Source of the DNA: Sepiola atlantica
Lineage: Eukaryota; Mollusca; Cephalopoda; Sepiida; Sepiolidae
Direction: 5' to 3'
Assembly: GCA_963556195.1 (NCBI GenBank)
Contig: OY744544.1
Coordinates: 48,760,421-48,824,420, forward strand
Length of the DNA stretch: 64,000 bases
In this document: one piece after another, positions 45,731 through 56,610 of the stretch
How the letters are laid out: the number at the start of each line of letters is the position of its first letter
How positions within the stretch are numbered: position 1 is the stretch's first letter
Position numbers and translations under genes: made by a program
The notes under the pieces: generated by a model
The model's database searches: none
Told to the model about the DNA's origin: nothing
What the model saw: only the letters and a program-made list of their open reading frames with translations

Positions 45731-46714
45731 ATGGGAGATAAAATAATACAATGGAACGTAAGAGGCGCTAAAGCTAATTATGAAGAGCTGGTTCTTCTGA
45801 TGAGAATGTGCCCAGCAGTTGTTTGCCTACAGGAAACATTCCTCAGGCATGATAGTGCATTTAAAATTAAAAACTATAATGTATATAATTATATAAAAGA
45901 AGAAACGGATAGAGCCTCTGGCGGGGCAACTATAATTGTTAAAAATACAGTTCCGCAGAGTCAGGTGCTGCTTGACACAAACATGCAGGCGGTTGCTGTA
46001 TCAGTAACCTTACATAAAACAATCACTATTTGTTCCCTTTATCTGCCATCAGGTGAAAACATAGTTGAATCCAGGCTGAATGAGTTAATAAACCAATTAC
46101 CCAAACCATTAATACTGTTGGGTGATTTTAATAGTCACAATGAAATGTGGGGCAGTAAAACCACCGATAAAAAAGGCCGAATTGTTGGGAAAATTCTGGA
46201 TCAAAATGACCTTTGCCTCTACAATAATAAAACCAGCACGTATTTACACCCAGCAACGGGAACATATTCAGCACTGGATTTAACTATGTGTGATCCATCA
46301 ATTTTCATGGACTATATATGGAAAGTGTATGAAGAGACATGTGGTAGCGACCACTTTCCAATTATTTTGGAAAGCACAGGTCCTAAAATTGAAGACAAAC
46401 TACCAAGATGGAATCTGCAGAAAGCAGACTGGAAGAGATTCCAAGAAAAATGCCAAGAAAGACTGACAGCTAATACTGATGTCAATCAAACGGATCACGC
46501 CATCTACTTTACAGAGACACTGATAGAAATAGCCGAGGATTGTATACCAAAATCATCTGCCAACCACAATAAACAAAAACCTTGGTTCAACAAAGAATGC
46601 CAAAAGGCTGTCCGGGCATGCCGTTCTGCCCTGAGAAGGTTCAAGTGTAATCCTACTCGGGAGAATTTAGACTTTTTTAAATTCAAAAGAGCCAAAGCTC
46701 GGTGGACGATTTAA
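45731..46714 (+). pseudogene. LINE ORF2, endonuclease domain
   Basis: A 327-codon frame starting MGDKIIQWNVRGAKANYEEL. Motifs in order are QWN, VVCLQETFL (catalytic E), ICSLYLPSG, LILLGDFNSHNEMWGS, ALDLTMCD and CGSDHFPI (catalytic H). The endonuclease looks complete at the motif level. A break at about 46,712 separates it from the RT. The start is fixed by CCATGG context and its closeness to the ORF1 stop. Confidence 0.93.
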
Positions 46715-48065
46715 AGAGTTCAAGAGAAATTCGTGGCCACAGTATATATCGAAAATCAATTCAAACACTAACTCAAAAACAATATGGACCATGATGCGAA
46801 AAATCGCGGGGAAAAATAGTAGTCTGCCAATTAAACACCTGATATCTGGTGATATAAAGATCACTGACAAAAAAGAAATTTCTAACGCCTTGGCAAACAA
46901 CTTTTCAGAAATTTCTAGCTCCAAGGGTCAAACTGAGAAGTTCAAAAGAATTAAGAAAACCGAAGAAAAGAAAATTCTCAATTTCAGTTCCAAAAACACT
47001 GAAAATTATAATCAACCCTTCACGGCATCGGAGCTCAGTGAATCACTTGCTAAAACCCACAATACAGCAGTCGGTCCAGACGATATATGCTACAAATTTC
47101 TCAAAAACTTACCACAGGTGTCCACCAGATACCTTCTAAACATATATAACGAGGTGTGGATGAGCGGGAAAATCCCAGATCTCTGGAGACAAGCCACGGT
47201 AATTCCCATACCCAAGACGGGAAAAAAATTCTGATAGGCCTTCAGGTCATCGACCAATTGCCTTAACCAGTTGTCTCTGTAAGGTAATGGTGAGAATGAT
47301 TAACGACAGATTGACATGGTACCTGGAATCGAACAATCTCATATCAAATCTACAATCCGGTTTCAGAAAGAAAAGTACCACTGACCATTTGATCAGATTG
47401 GAAACCTTTATTAGAGAAGCCTTCATCAAAAAAGAACATCTGATTGCCATCTTCTTTGACATAGAGAAGGCGTACGATACCACCTGGAAGTACGGCATAT
47501 TAAAAGACCTTCGTGATCTTGGGCTAAAAGGCAGAATGGCTCTCTTTATAAAAAAACTTCTTGAAAAACCGAAACTTCCGAGTGAGAGTCGGAACTACAC
47601 TCTCCGACGTAAAAGAGCAGGAGAATGGGGTACCCCAAGGAAGTATCCTATCAGTGACACTCTTTAATGTCAAGATGAATAATATCGTGAAAAACCTTGA
47701 CACTACAGTTAAAGGCTCACTGTACGTGGACAATTTTTTTAATTTGCTGCCGGGCAAAACATATGCATCTGGTAGAACGTAAGTTGCAACTCACATTAAA
47801 TAAAATCAGCAAATGGACAGAAGAGAACGGTTTCAGATTCTCTGAATCAAAGACGAGGTGTGTCCATTTTTGCAACTTACACAAAATGCATAATGATCCA
47901 TGCCTTAAACTGGCTGGTAAGGAGATACAAATGGCAGATGAATATAAGTTCCTTGGTCTTATTTTTGACAAAAAGCTGTCGTTTATTCCCCACATAAAGT
48001 ATCTTTGGCAAAAGTGTAACAAGGCAATGAATCTATTGAAAGTGATAGCTCACACTGACTGAGGA
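46715..48065 (+). pseudogene. LINE ORF2, reverse transcriptase domain
   Basis: Pieces in order: 46,791-47,234 (ending LWRQATVIPIPKTGKKF), 47,287-47,667 (LQSGFRKKSTTDHLIRLETF, FFDIEKAYDTTW), 47,561-47,782 (NGVPQGSILSVTLF, then GSLYVDNFFNLL) and 47,697-48,062 (FSESKTRCVHFC, YKFLGLIFDKKLSF). Three frame changes. At the catalytic site the residue after the first Asp is Asn (YVDN), whereas the family has two aspartates. Confidence 0.9.
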
Positions 48066-48089
48066 GCAGACAAAAAATCCCTACTTAAA

Positions 48090-49412
48090 TTGTACCGAAC
48101 AATTGTAAGGTCGAAACTTGATTATGGAAGTCTCATTTACGGTGCAGCAAGACATTCATATCTAAAAGAATTAGATACTATCCATCACCAGGGACTAAGA
48201 CTTGCATTGGGGGCATTTCGTACGTCTCCAGTGGAAAGCCTATATATTGAAGCTAATGAAGGTCCTTTGCATATAAGGCAAGAGAATTTGGCACTACAAT
48301 ATGTGACCAAATTATTGTCATGTCCAGCAAATCCTGCCTACGACTGCACATTTTCTTCTCAATATAAGACTCTGTTTGAGAGAAAAATCAGTGCCATCAG
48401 ATCCTTCAGTTACCACATCGAGGAGTTAAGAATGAAACTGGAAGTGGACTCAAGTCTCATCCACGAATCCACAATTTCAAAAATTCCACCATGGGAATTA
48501 AAACAACCCACCTACATCCTTGATTTAGCAACAGCTTCAAAGAGTCAAACAAATCCCATCATATTTCAAGAGGAATATGAATATATCAAACACCAACATT
48601 CTGACTACAAATACATCTATACAAATGGATCTAAAGAATCAAATAGAGTTGGGTGTGCGACTGTTGTAAATAAGACAGAAATGCAATACCGAGTAACTGA
48701 CAGTGCGTCAATTTTCAGCGCAGAAGCTGCAGCCATATACTTGGTTTTAAAGATAATAGAAGGTAGTAGCACTGATAGATTTATCATCTTCTCTGACTCC
48801 CTATCTGTAATCACAGCAATGAAAAATAAAAATTTAGACAACCCATTAATTGTAAAAATCTTAAATAAGATTACTAATCTTTACAACAAAAAGAAATGTA
48901 AAATTAAGTTATGCTGGATACCGAGCCATGTCGGCATTCGTGGAAATGAAAGAGCGGATAAAGCCGCAAAAGACTCCTTAAAATTGACACCAACAAATAC
49001 AAGGATCCCATACACAGATCTTTGGCCTAATATTAACAAGATCACCAAACAAAAATGGCAGGAATGTTGGGATGAGTGTCAAACCAGAAAAATTGTATCA
49101 GATTTGGCCAACTATAGATGAGTGGCCCCTGGAGTCTAGAAAAGTAAGGAGAGAAGAGGTTATAATAACCAGACTTCGAATAGGACATAGACAGATCACT
49201 CATAAGTACTTATTGGAAGGAGAGGAGTCTCCAATATGCATAGCGTGTTAACAAGCCTACACAGTCAAACACATATTAATAGACTGTCAAGATCTGCAGC
49301 AAACCCATAACAAGTATTTCGACTCCCCAAATTTAAAACACTTGTTTGAGAACATAAATGTAAGAAAAATTCTAGACTTCATCAAGGAAGTTGGATTATA
49401 CCAAAGAATTTG
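48090..49412 (+). pseudogene. LINE ORF2, RNase H and C-terminal H/C region
   Basis: 48,090-49,121 is open for 343 codons. RNase H spans roughly codons 170-300: YIYTNGSKESNRVGCATVV (first catalytic position Asn instead of the usual Asp), FSAEAAAIYLVL (E), FIIFSDSLSVI (D), WIPSHVGIRGNERADKAAK (H and D). After a frameshift at about 49,121 the tail reads VIITRLRIGHRQITHKYLL, then SPICIAC and VKHILIDC, an H/C zinc-binding-like tail, ending near 49,412. Confidence 0.9.
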
Positions 49413-49541
49413 ATTGCAAGTTCCATCTTTTCACGTTTCATTGTCTCTGAAGACAATGTGAAATAATTCGTATTGCATTTTCATTCGGCATTACATAACC
49501 CATAGTTGGTTGCTATGCCGTAAACCAAACCAAACCAAACC

Positions 49542-49552
49542 GTTGACAGCAG
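49542..49552 (+). repeat. Right target-site duplication of the LINE
   Basis: GTTGACAGCAG directly after the (AAACC) tail; partner of 43,751-43,761. Confidence 0.8.
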
Positions 49553-50060
49553 ATTCCACAATACTTGATGTGTGAAAGGGTAAGAGCGAGTCGAGTCCCA
49601 TATCAGTGGCTTTCCAACTCAAAAAGCAAAGAGTATTATGCAATAGGGTCGATGATAATCGCCTCTGTCTAGGCCAACTGGCTTCAGAATTAATGCAAAC
49701 TCGGCAGATTCGAGACCTCATTTAACTATGTCATTGAGTGTAGAGGGACGAGGCAGATGACCGGTGCTAAATCAGCAATAGAGGGGTTGCAGGACAACCT
49801 CATCAACAATTTGGCTGCAGTGGCATCGATGTAGATTACATAAACTCCACTCCATGTTGTGAGACAGCAATTCTGAGAATATTGTTGTCTAAAATAATTG
49901 GCTAATGCTGTTGAGAGAATGACACTTGTGTGCGGTGTAGCACCTGTTCTCAGAAAAGCAACTCTGTGCTTGTTGCAACTACGGATAAGTTCATTAAATA
50001 AAGATTGGCTTTGTGTGCTGTCTCATGATGATTGCTGCTTGAGATCAGTCGCCTTCTGAA
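49553..50060 (+). other. Pre-LINE target sequence, possibly LTR-like
   Basis: Moderate GC. TGTTGTGAGACAGCAATTCT starts at about 49,856, an AATAAA signal occurs near 49,997 and GTGTTACA ends near 50,070, a TG...CA layout of about 215 bp compatible with an LTR. There is no partner LTR and no domain, so this is weak. Repeat B copy 2 begins at 50,061. Confidence 0.25.
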
Positions 50061-50145
50061 GAGTGTTACACATTCTGTTCAAAACAAGATTACATTTTAA
50101 ATACTATTATTGTTGCTTTTACTTAAAAATAATATTATTGGAAAA
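50061..50145 (-). repeat. Dispersed repeat B, copy 2
   Basis: Inverted partner of 41,002-41,085. Confidence 0.85.
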
Positions 50146-50434
50146 AAAAAAAATATATATATATATATTTTTTTTTTTCCGAGTTGGATCAAAAAATAAT
50201 TCTCTGCCTGATGAGACCTCAGCTCTTGAGAGCTGTAGATCGATAACATCGACATGCCAGTGTAGCAGACCTTGTACATGTTTGAATAAAAGCATTCACA
50301 ATACAGCTCTATATTTTTTATTGAGCACTCTTTTATAAGCCCGGTTTGATTCCCTTTGGATTTCTACCCTGTGGATTTTTACCCTACCTGGATTACTATA
50401 TATATATATATATACTAAAAGGACAGTACCCTAC

Positions 50435-50564
50435 TGTAGAGTATGGGAGATGTCCCTTCCAACGTTCGTCACTGTTTACTACTAAAAAAACAAGATGGCC
50501 GCTTCCGCAGATTGCTATATATGATAATAAGGGGGAAATAACTCCCGTTTACACTTTCAACACA
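50435..50564 (-). repeat. 3' LTR
   Basis: Contains a TATA-like ATCATATATAG and GCGGCCATCTTG, a YY1-like core (CCATCTT). A few differences from the 5' LTR (for example CGTTGGAAGGGACATCTCCC against CGTTGGAAAGGTCATCTTCC) show the copy is not recent. Confidence 0.88.
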
Positions 50565-51806
50565 GGAGTAGATAATTGCTTTACCCATACATGCCCCTCC
50601 CTCGTGACCACGGTATGAATTGATGTGGTCATCTTCGTATGCACCAGAGAATCCGTGCGATTTTCCACGCATTTGTAGGGACAAGTTTCTTGGTGCTCTT
50701 GTTTTGCGACACGACGGTTGTCTCAATGGTGGAGGACTAACCGGGTGTGTATCTCTTCCTGTATCATCAATTTCCATTTCTTCCTCCTCAGGCTCACTGG
50801 GTGGTCTGGCATTGATGTTTCGTTCGACATCCATTGCTTCCTCAGTGGGTCGTTCTTGTGGGGGTTCAGGATTTGTGAATGGATTTGAGATCCCTGGAGT
50901 GGCATAATATGGGCCATCCATAACTGGGTAGATTTTACGGAGAAACCGACGGTTGCGCAGCGTTATTCGATTGCTCCCATCTACCCTCACTCGGTACTGC
51001 CGGTTACCATGTGTCTCCACGATCCTCTCTGTCTTTGTCCATCGACGAGGGTAATTACCATCCTAGATCTGGACGAATTCTCCTACTTGGAGTTCCCGGA
51101 GTGAGCGACAATGCTGATTATAGAACTGCTCGTTCCGCATATGCCTCTTGACCATTGCCAACTCTCTTTGTTCGCCTATTTCTTTCCATTGTTTCCGGGT
51201 TTGATATTTATCCCGTAGAACCGGAAGATGGTCTTTAATGATTTAATCATATAGCATTACAACTGGAGACATATTAAAGTCCTGTACAGGAGTATTGCGA
51301 TGGGTTAGTAGCGTACGAGCAGTCCGATCGTGGCATAGACGTCCATAGCTGTCCGTATTATCAGCTAGTATTTGTTTTGCTGTCTTAACGGCTAACTCTG
51401 CGCGGCCGTTGCTCTGAGTGTAGTATGCTGATGAGGTACGTTTACGTATAGCCCAGTTCCTTAAAAAGGAGTCATACTCCTGTCACTCAAACAGTGGTCC
51501 TCTGTTCGAAGAGATTTCCTCTCGTGACCCATAAGTACAGAACCAAGTTCTCAAGGTGGCGCATACAGTTTTGGCCCTCTCCGATGTCATTAGGACCACT
51601 ACCACCCATCCCGTATATCGATCAGCATATACTAGATAGTTCCTGCCCTGTATATCAACAAAGTCTACGACAACTTGTTGGAATAGAAAATATGGGTCTG
51701 GTGGTGACACCAAGGGCTCCTTGGTCTGAAATGGCGCAATCGTGTTGCATGTGCGGCACTGGGATCTGGTTTGTCGGATACTAGCATCTAGATCCGGCCA
51801 GAACAA
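50565..51806 (-). pseudogene. Gypsy integrase and C-terminal tail
   Basis: 51,806-51,483 shows SQCRTCNTIAPFQTKEPLV (zinc-binding CxxC), FQQVVVDFVDIQGRNYLVYA, DRYTGWVVV (first catalytic D) and EEISSNRGPLF (second position Asn where the family has Asp). Further readings toward 51,240 include AYYTQSNGRAELAVK with the catalytic E. 51,020-50,600 is the C-terminal part with NPEPPQERPTEEAMDVERN and EPEEEEMEIDD, an acidic tail, and its frame runs into the 3' LTR. Confidence 0.85.
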
Positions 51807-52375
51807 TCGTTAGCTTTCAACTTAGGGTCGCTTTCATACATCGACGTGAAGGCGGTTTTGTCTGCAGTGTCGATCATTTGGTCAGGGTTTCTTGATGGGG
51901 TACCTGCTGGGTATCGGGATGCGCAATCCAGGGCTAAATTAAGTTTTCCAGGATGATGTTTTACTTGGAAGCGGTACACCAGTGTCCTTTCCTTGAAGTT
52001 CAACAGGTGGGGTTTTTTAATATTTTCTAGGGCCTGGTTAGAAAATATTTTTATTAGTGGCAGGTGATTCACTGTTACCAGTAAATCCGGACATCCAAGT
52101 ATGAACATTCGGCATGATTCTAATCCGTAGACAAGGGCTAACACCTCTCCTTCCATTGGTGCATATCGCGATTCTGCATCGTTGGTAAAACAGGACCTAG
52201 CCAAAATAAATTTCCAGTGGCCATCCCCACAACTCATGTTTACTTCGCCCTCACATCTACAGTGTTTTTGAAATAGGAAGTACGATATTCCTGTGTTGCT
52301 GTAATCTGTCACCAGCCCTGTCACTCTGTTCATTTTGAATGTTTGGCCACCCTTCTCAATCTTCTTCACTATCAC
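51788..52375 (-). pseudogene. Gypsy RNase H
   Basis: A 195-codon minus-strand frame. GLVTDYSNTGISYFLFQKHC holds the first Asp; AESRYAPMEGEVLALVYGLE holds the catalytic Glu; LLVTVNHLPLIKIF has Asn where TDHKPL-type motifs have Asp; VKHHPGKLNLALDCASRYP is the terminal motif. It overlaps the upstream frame end by a few bases and is followed by integrase. Confidence 0.9.
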
Positions 52376-53481
52376 TCTCTTCGATTCTTAAAATATGCTG
52401 TCCAGTGTCTCATCCCAATAGAACTTTCTGTTCTTTGCTTTGTCCTCAATAGTTCTTGGAAGGGAGCCATAACTTCTGCTTGTGAAAAGGCAAACGACAC
52501 CTGATTCACAAGTCCAAACCAGGATCTAACCCCAGTGATATTTGTGGGGGTAGGGAATTTCAGATGGTTTCTGTCATCTTTTTTGTGAGTCAAACACCAT
52601 TTGCAGTGACCAGAAATCTTGCGAATTTTATCTCCATTTCAGCAAAATGAAACTTATCCTGATTAAATACAATCCCCTTGTCTGCGCAGCGACTGATATA
52701 GTCAGCCGTGTGCCAGAACGATAATTCTATTGAATTGTTCCATAGTAGACAGTTGTCTATGCATTGGGTCTTACAAGCCATATCCACTGTGATGTCATCA
52801 AACCGATGGGTGTATCCGTCCCCTGATCCATGGAATCCTTGAGGGGCCTGACAGTATCTATATCAGTCCCACTCGGGGATGAATGTAGTGGCATCCCGTG
52901 TGGCTGGGGATAGCGGTAGACTGGTATCCATTCCATGCGTCAAGGATCGTTTTCCTGGTGTATCCCGGTATCATCGAAACCTGATTGAATGGTGATGAGG
53001 TGTGATGTGTTTCTCTCATAGTAGCATCATTCAACTTTTGTAGGTCAACTGTGCGCCTTGGAGACCCATCTTTTTTTGGCGTGACCACCATCCTTGAACA
53101 CCAGGTAGTCGGTGTGCTTACCGGTTCTATTATCCCAGTGCAACGTCGCTGTCCAGGTCCTCTTTCACCTTCTTCTTCCAGTGATGAGGAACAGGTATTG
53201 GTGTGTGGGACGAATTTTATCTCTAAGGGTTTACCTTCCATTGTTTGCAGTGGTTGATGTGGGCATGTGGTAAATGCGCTTGACTTAGAATGTTCCACTA
53301 ACCATTGTTCGAGTTTGTGTCTGTTGGCTTCTGTTGGTTTGAATGGGATGGTTTCTGGTTTCATCGGGACAGACGGTGTGCGCGGGCATCCACATGGCGC
53401 AATTTCCTTTATGTTCCTTAACGAGCTATTCTGCGACAATGAAGTTGGGAAATTGTAAGGCAACAAACTCAGATCCTTCAA
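52372..53481 (-). pseudogene. Gypsy reverse transcriptase
   Basis: 53,481-52,858 contains TTWCSRMVVTPKKDGSPRRT, VDLQKLNDATMRETHHT and YTRKTILDAWNGYQSTAI. 52,787-52,590 contains QCIDNCLLWNNSIELSFW (catalytic site I-D-N) and NQDKFHFAEMEIKFARFLVT. 52,593-52,372 is the thumb/connection. It is split over three frames; the PFGL-type segment near 52,800-52,860 is interrupted. Confidence 0.9.
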
Positions 53482-53535
53482 GGCAGTTTGTGATAAATAA
53501 AATCCTGATGTATTGTCTGATACATATACCGCCTG

Positions 53536-53871
53536 TCATGTCCTTTTTGTTCCCACTTTTATGCATAGAAACAAAACATCTCTGATCTGTAATCGGTTGT
53601 CTGTTATGCCCCGTATCCGATAGGTAGTTGACACGAGGTACCCATCTGAGTATCCAAGGAATTTCTGAATCTCAGGTCCACTCGAACAAGTTTGCGCCCC
53701 TGTGTCTGCAAATGCTGGGATGCGATGACCATGCTGGCTCACCTGTTTCTTTGGTATTAGTCCAAATTTTTCATGAGTTCCAGGCATCATAGTGACTTGC
53801 ACTGTCACTGAAGGGGGTAGCTCTGGGACGCTCATCTGAAATTGTTCCCCATCCCACTCGAGGGTAGGCAC
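53536..53871 (-). pseudogene. Gypsy aspartic protease
   Basis: The minus-strand frame has RIPAFADTGAQTCSSGPEI with the D-T-G-A active site, about two thirds of the way into a 111-codon frame. It lies between the zinc knuckle and RT as expected for Gypsy pol. Confidence 0.88.
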
Positions 53872-53879
53872 GTTTGTCG

Positions 53880-54880
53880 ACTGTGTTTTGTTGCGAGCAG
53901 AACAATCATCTGGAGCACTGTGGTGAACATGAACGACTCCCCACTCCTTGACATTTTACTCGTGGCTTCCATTTTGGACCCCACAAGTTTATGGCATACT
54001 TTTTTCATATGCCCCATCACTCCACAAAAGTGGCATTGGAGTCAAACTGCCGGGCAGTCCTTCAGGTTCATTGACCCTCTGTGGTGTGAAGTCTCTCCAT
54101 ATCCATTGAAAGGTTTGGTGTATCGTGGAGTTGGGAGGCCCTTGGTCCTCTGGTAGTGCTGTTCTCGGTTCGACCTTTGTACGTTGGATAATGTAAGAGG
54201 GAGTATGGCATTGTAGAAGTGAGGACTTGACTTGTCTGTTGCCTCCAGACAGACCAACCGTGCGAACTTCTGGTCCAAAGTGTCAAGTGACGCTATCTCC
54301 GTCAGTTCCTTCCTTTGGTCTTCTACGTTGCTAAGTCCTGTTATCATTTGTCCGGCGACCATGTCATCTGAGTAGTTTACTTGCTGTCTGCAAGTTTGTT
54401 CATTTGGACATCGACCCCTGAATTCGCAGAATTTAACATGGCCACGTAATCTTGATAAAAAATCGACTTACCCTCTTTCTGCCTCATGGAGTGGAGTTTC
54501 TGTCAGTAGACTTCTTTGTGTAATCCTCTTACTGCCACCAGTCGTATCTGACGTAAAAGGTACTCCTCCATGACAGAGTTGAGCGTTTCTTGCTCTACTA
54601 GTTCGAAGAGTAGCCTGTTCATTTCCTGTGTACATGTCTCCTGTAGTTCGTTCTGGATTGCGGCTGGGTCTTCCAATCCACATACATCCTTGTATTGAGC
54701 CCATGTATCCAAAAACAATGCTCATTCTCCGTCTGTGGTATCCAATCCTATTGAGGTTCGTTCTGGTCTTTTAACCCACAACGTATTAGACTGACCGCGA
54801 AGCATTTCTTTTTGGAGCTCGATATTTTCTTTTTGCAGTTCAATAAGTTGTTTCCTTAATAGTACACTTTCATGCTCCAT
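53880..54880 (-). pseudogene. Gypsy gag
   Basis: The ATG at 54,880 sits in CACCATGG and follows the leader. The N-terminus is a coiled-coil-like LLRKQLIELQKENIELQKE. Several frame changes follow (pieces 54,718-54,503 and 54,362-54,042). A zinc knuckle CHFCGVMGHMKKVC lies at about 54,000-54,040 (spacing 2, 4, 4). It would form the particle. Confidence 0.8.
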
Positions 54881-54979
54881 GGTGGCTGGTGACAAGTAAG
54901 TTTAATGTCCGATGTAGTGCTTAAAAAAAAAAAAAAAAATTCCACGTTTACAGTATTTACAATCCTGTTCGTAGTGCCA

Positions 54980-55110
54980 TGTAGAGTATGGAAGATGACC
55001 TTTCCAACGTCTGTCACTGTTTACTACTAAAAAAAACAAGATGGCCGCTTCCACAGATTGCTATATAAAATAATAAGGGGGAGATAACCCCCGTTTACTC
55101 TTTCAACACA
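54980..55110 (-). repeat. 5' LTR with adjacent primer-binding site
   Basis: Starts TGTGTTGAAAGAGTAAACGG at 55,110 and ends CTCTACA at 54,980. The next bases are TGGCACTACGAACAGG. TTTTATATAG is the likely TATA box. Confidence 0.88.
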
Positions 55111-55140
55111 GTTTCATGTTTTGCATTTTACAGAATGGCT

Positions 55141-55201
55141 TTTTCCCCCCTATTATTACATAATACTAAGTTGATTTTAACTCCAAAACGTTCTTAATGT
55201 C

Positions 55202-55261
<60 letters not shown>

Positions 55262-55769
55262 CGCCTATGAAGAAACTGTTTAACCCTTCAAACTCATCAT
55301 TTACCCTTATTGTTAACCTGATAGTTGCATTGTACAGAATGGCTTCTCCTCTTCCCTAATGGAATTTATTTGAGATGGCCATAATTCTAAAGTAACTCAG
55401 TCATAAATTAACCTTTTTGTCGCAACCATTAAACTTGTTTTGAGGGAATTTTTGAGATGAGAATTGATAATTTATATTATTGTTTTATTCAGACTACTGT
55501 TCTCATTTCTCTGACCTTCTTTAAATGTGTCTTGTCGAAGTTGGCCATCTGCACGGAATTTTGAATGGAACCCTTTATTTAATTCACAGGGATAGACAGC
55601 TCTCGTTCTGTTCATGACCGGGTAAAATCTAAGTAATTCTTAGTTATATTTTTAATATTGCCTGTACTACGGATTGAACCTTCAACCTCTAGAAACTGTC
55701 ACTTAGAACTGATTAATAGTTAGCACTTTATCCGTTGCGCCATGGGTCCATTGTGCGAAGAACATCCAG
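55141..55769 (-). mobile_element. tRNA-headed SINE-like element, copy 2
   Basis: Minus strand: CTGGATGTTCTT, tRNA-like head with A box TGGCGCAACGG (55,732-55,742) and B box GGTTCAATCCG (55,670-55,680), 51 bases apart. Both fit pol III promoter consensus. The body matches copy 1 and includes a TA run of more than 50 bp (about 55,205-55,258). It starts 30 bp from the Gypsy 5' LTR. Confidence 0.8.
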
Positions 55770-56610
55770 TAATCTGAATAATCCAAATAATACTTGTTTC
55801 TATAGATTTTGAAGCAAAAATCAAAGTATCACAAGGCCACTATATTCACTTATTTAAAACTGCTAAAATGGAAACTAAGGATGTAAGCTGATCGTTTTTA
55901 GATAAAGAGAAATAATTGAAAATGACTTATTAACTTCAGTGAATGAGAAAGAATTTTTTTTCGCATTTTTCACTCAAAACCATTTTCTTAGCTTGCATCT
56001 GATTTTTCATACCATAGCACAATTTTCATCTTAACATTATGATAATTTCTTTTTTGCTCATCTGTTTGAGAAATATTCTAACATTTTTCAAGTAATTCCT
56101 TGTTTTTTAGTCAGTATTGCATTATTTGAATTCAATCAACAAGTTTGAAACTATTCTCTGCTGCTTTTAAAATCAGGTTATGTTAACATCCATCATAGCT
56201 TTAAATCTACTGAATCTTGCAATAATACAGTAGTGATCTATAGTGATATCTATTTTTAACATTTTTATTCAAATCAACTTAAAATCTTCAGCTCTCAAAA
56301 ATGTGCTTTTCTAACAGGAATTGGTTCATCATTATTCGTTTTTAAATGGTTACCTTCCTCTGTGATTTACTTTTGTAAATACTATTTTAGAAGATAATTG
56401 AAATATTACAGTATTATGTGGTTTTATACTGACTGACACTGGTGCTGCAACTCCTTAAGAGCCTTCTTAACTGGAATAAGTATTTTCATGACAAAACTAA
56501 ATCGAAATAAAATATATTCGTCACAATCACAAAATAAGGTTAGCCAAATATCAGAATGGATTGCTATTTGGGTCTGATTTTGAAAATTCGACTGACATTT
56601 GTTTTGGTAC
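55770..56610. other. No recognised gene
   Basis: AT-rich sequence without repeats or coding signals that I can support. Confidence 0.5.

Larger units (their letters stand above)
43762..49541 (+). mobile_element. I/Jockey-type LINE with RNase H, nearly full length
   Basis: Organisation is a GC-rich 5' UTR (43,762-44,269), ORF1 with CCHC knuckles, ORF2 with endonuclease, reverse transcriptase, RNase H and a C-terminal H/C region, and a 3' UTR ending in the pentamer repeat TAAACCAAACCAAACCAAAC. An RNase H domain plus a short tandem-repeat tail is characteristic of the I superfamily. The 11-bp target duplication defines both ends, so this copy is not 5' truncated. Multiple frameshifts and stops inactivate it. 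Confidence 0.92.
50435..55110 (-). mobile_element. Ty3/Gypsy retrotransposon, both LTRs present
   Basis: The LTRs at 50,435-50,564 and 54,980-55,110 are about 130 bp, start TGTGTTGAAAG and end CTCTACA on the minus strand. The primer-binding site TGGCACTACGAACAGG follows the 5' LTR directly. Between them, right to left, are gag, protease, RT, RNase H and integrase in Gypsy order. The RT/RNase H motifs resemble the group often annotated as K02A2.6-like. Coding is broken in many places. I found no target duplication next to the LTRs. Confidence 0.93.
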
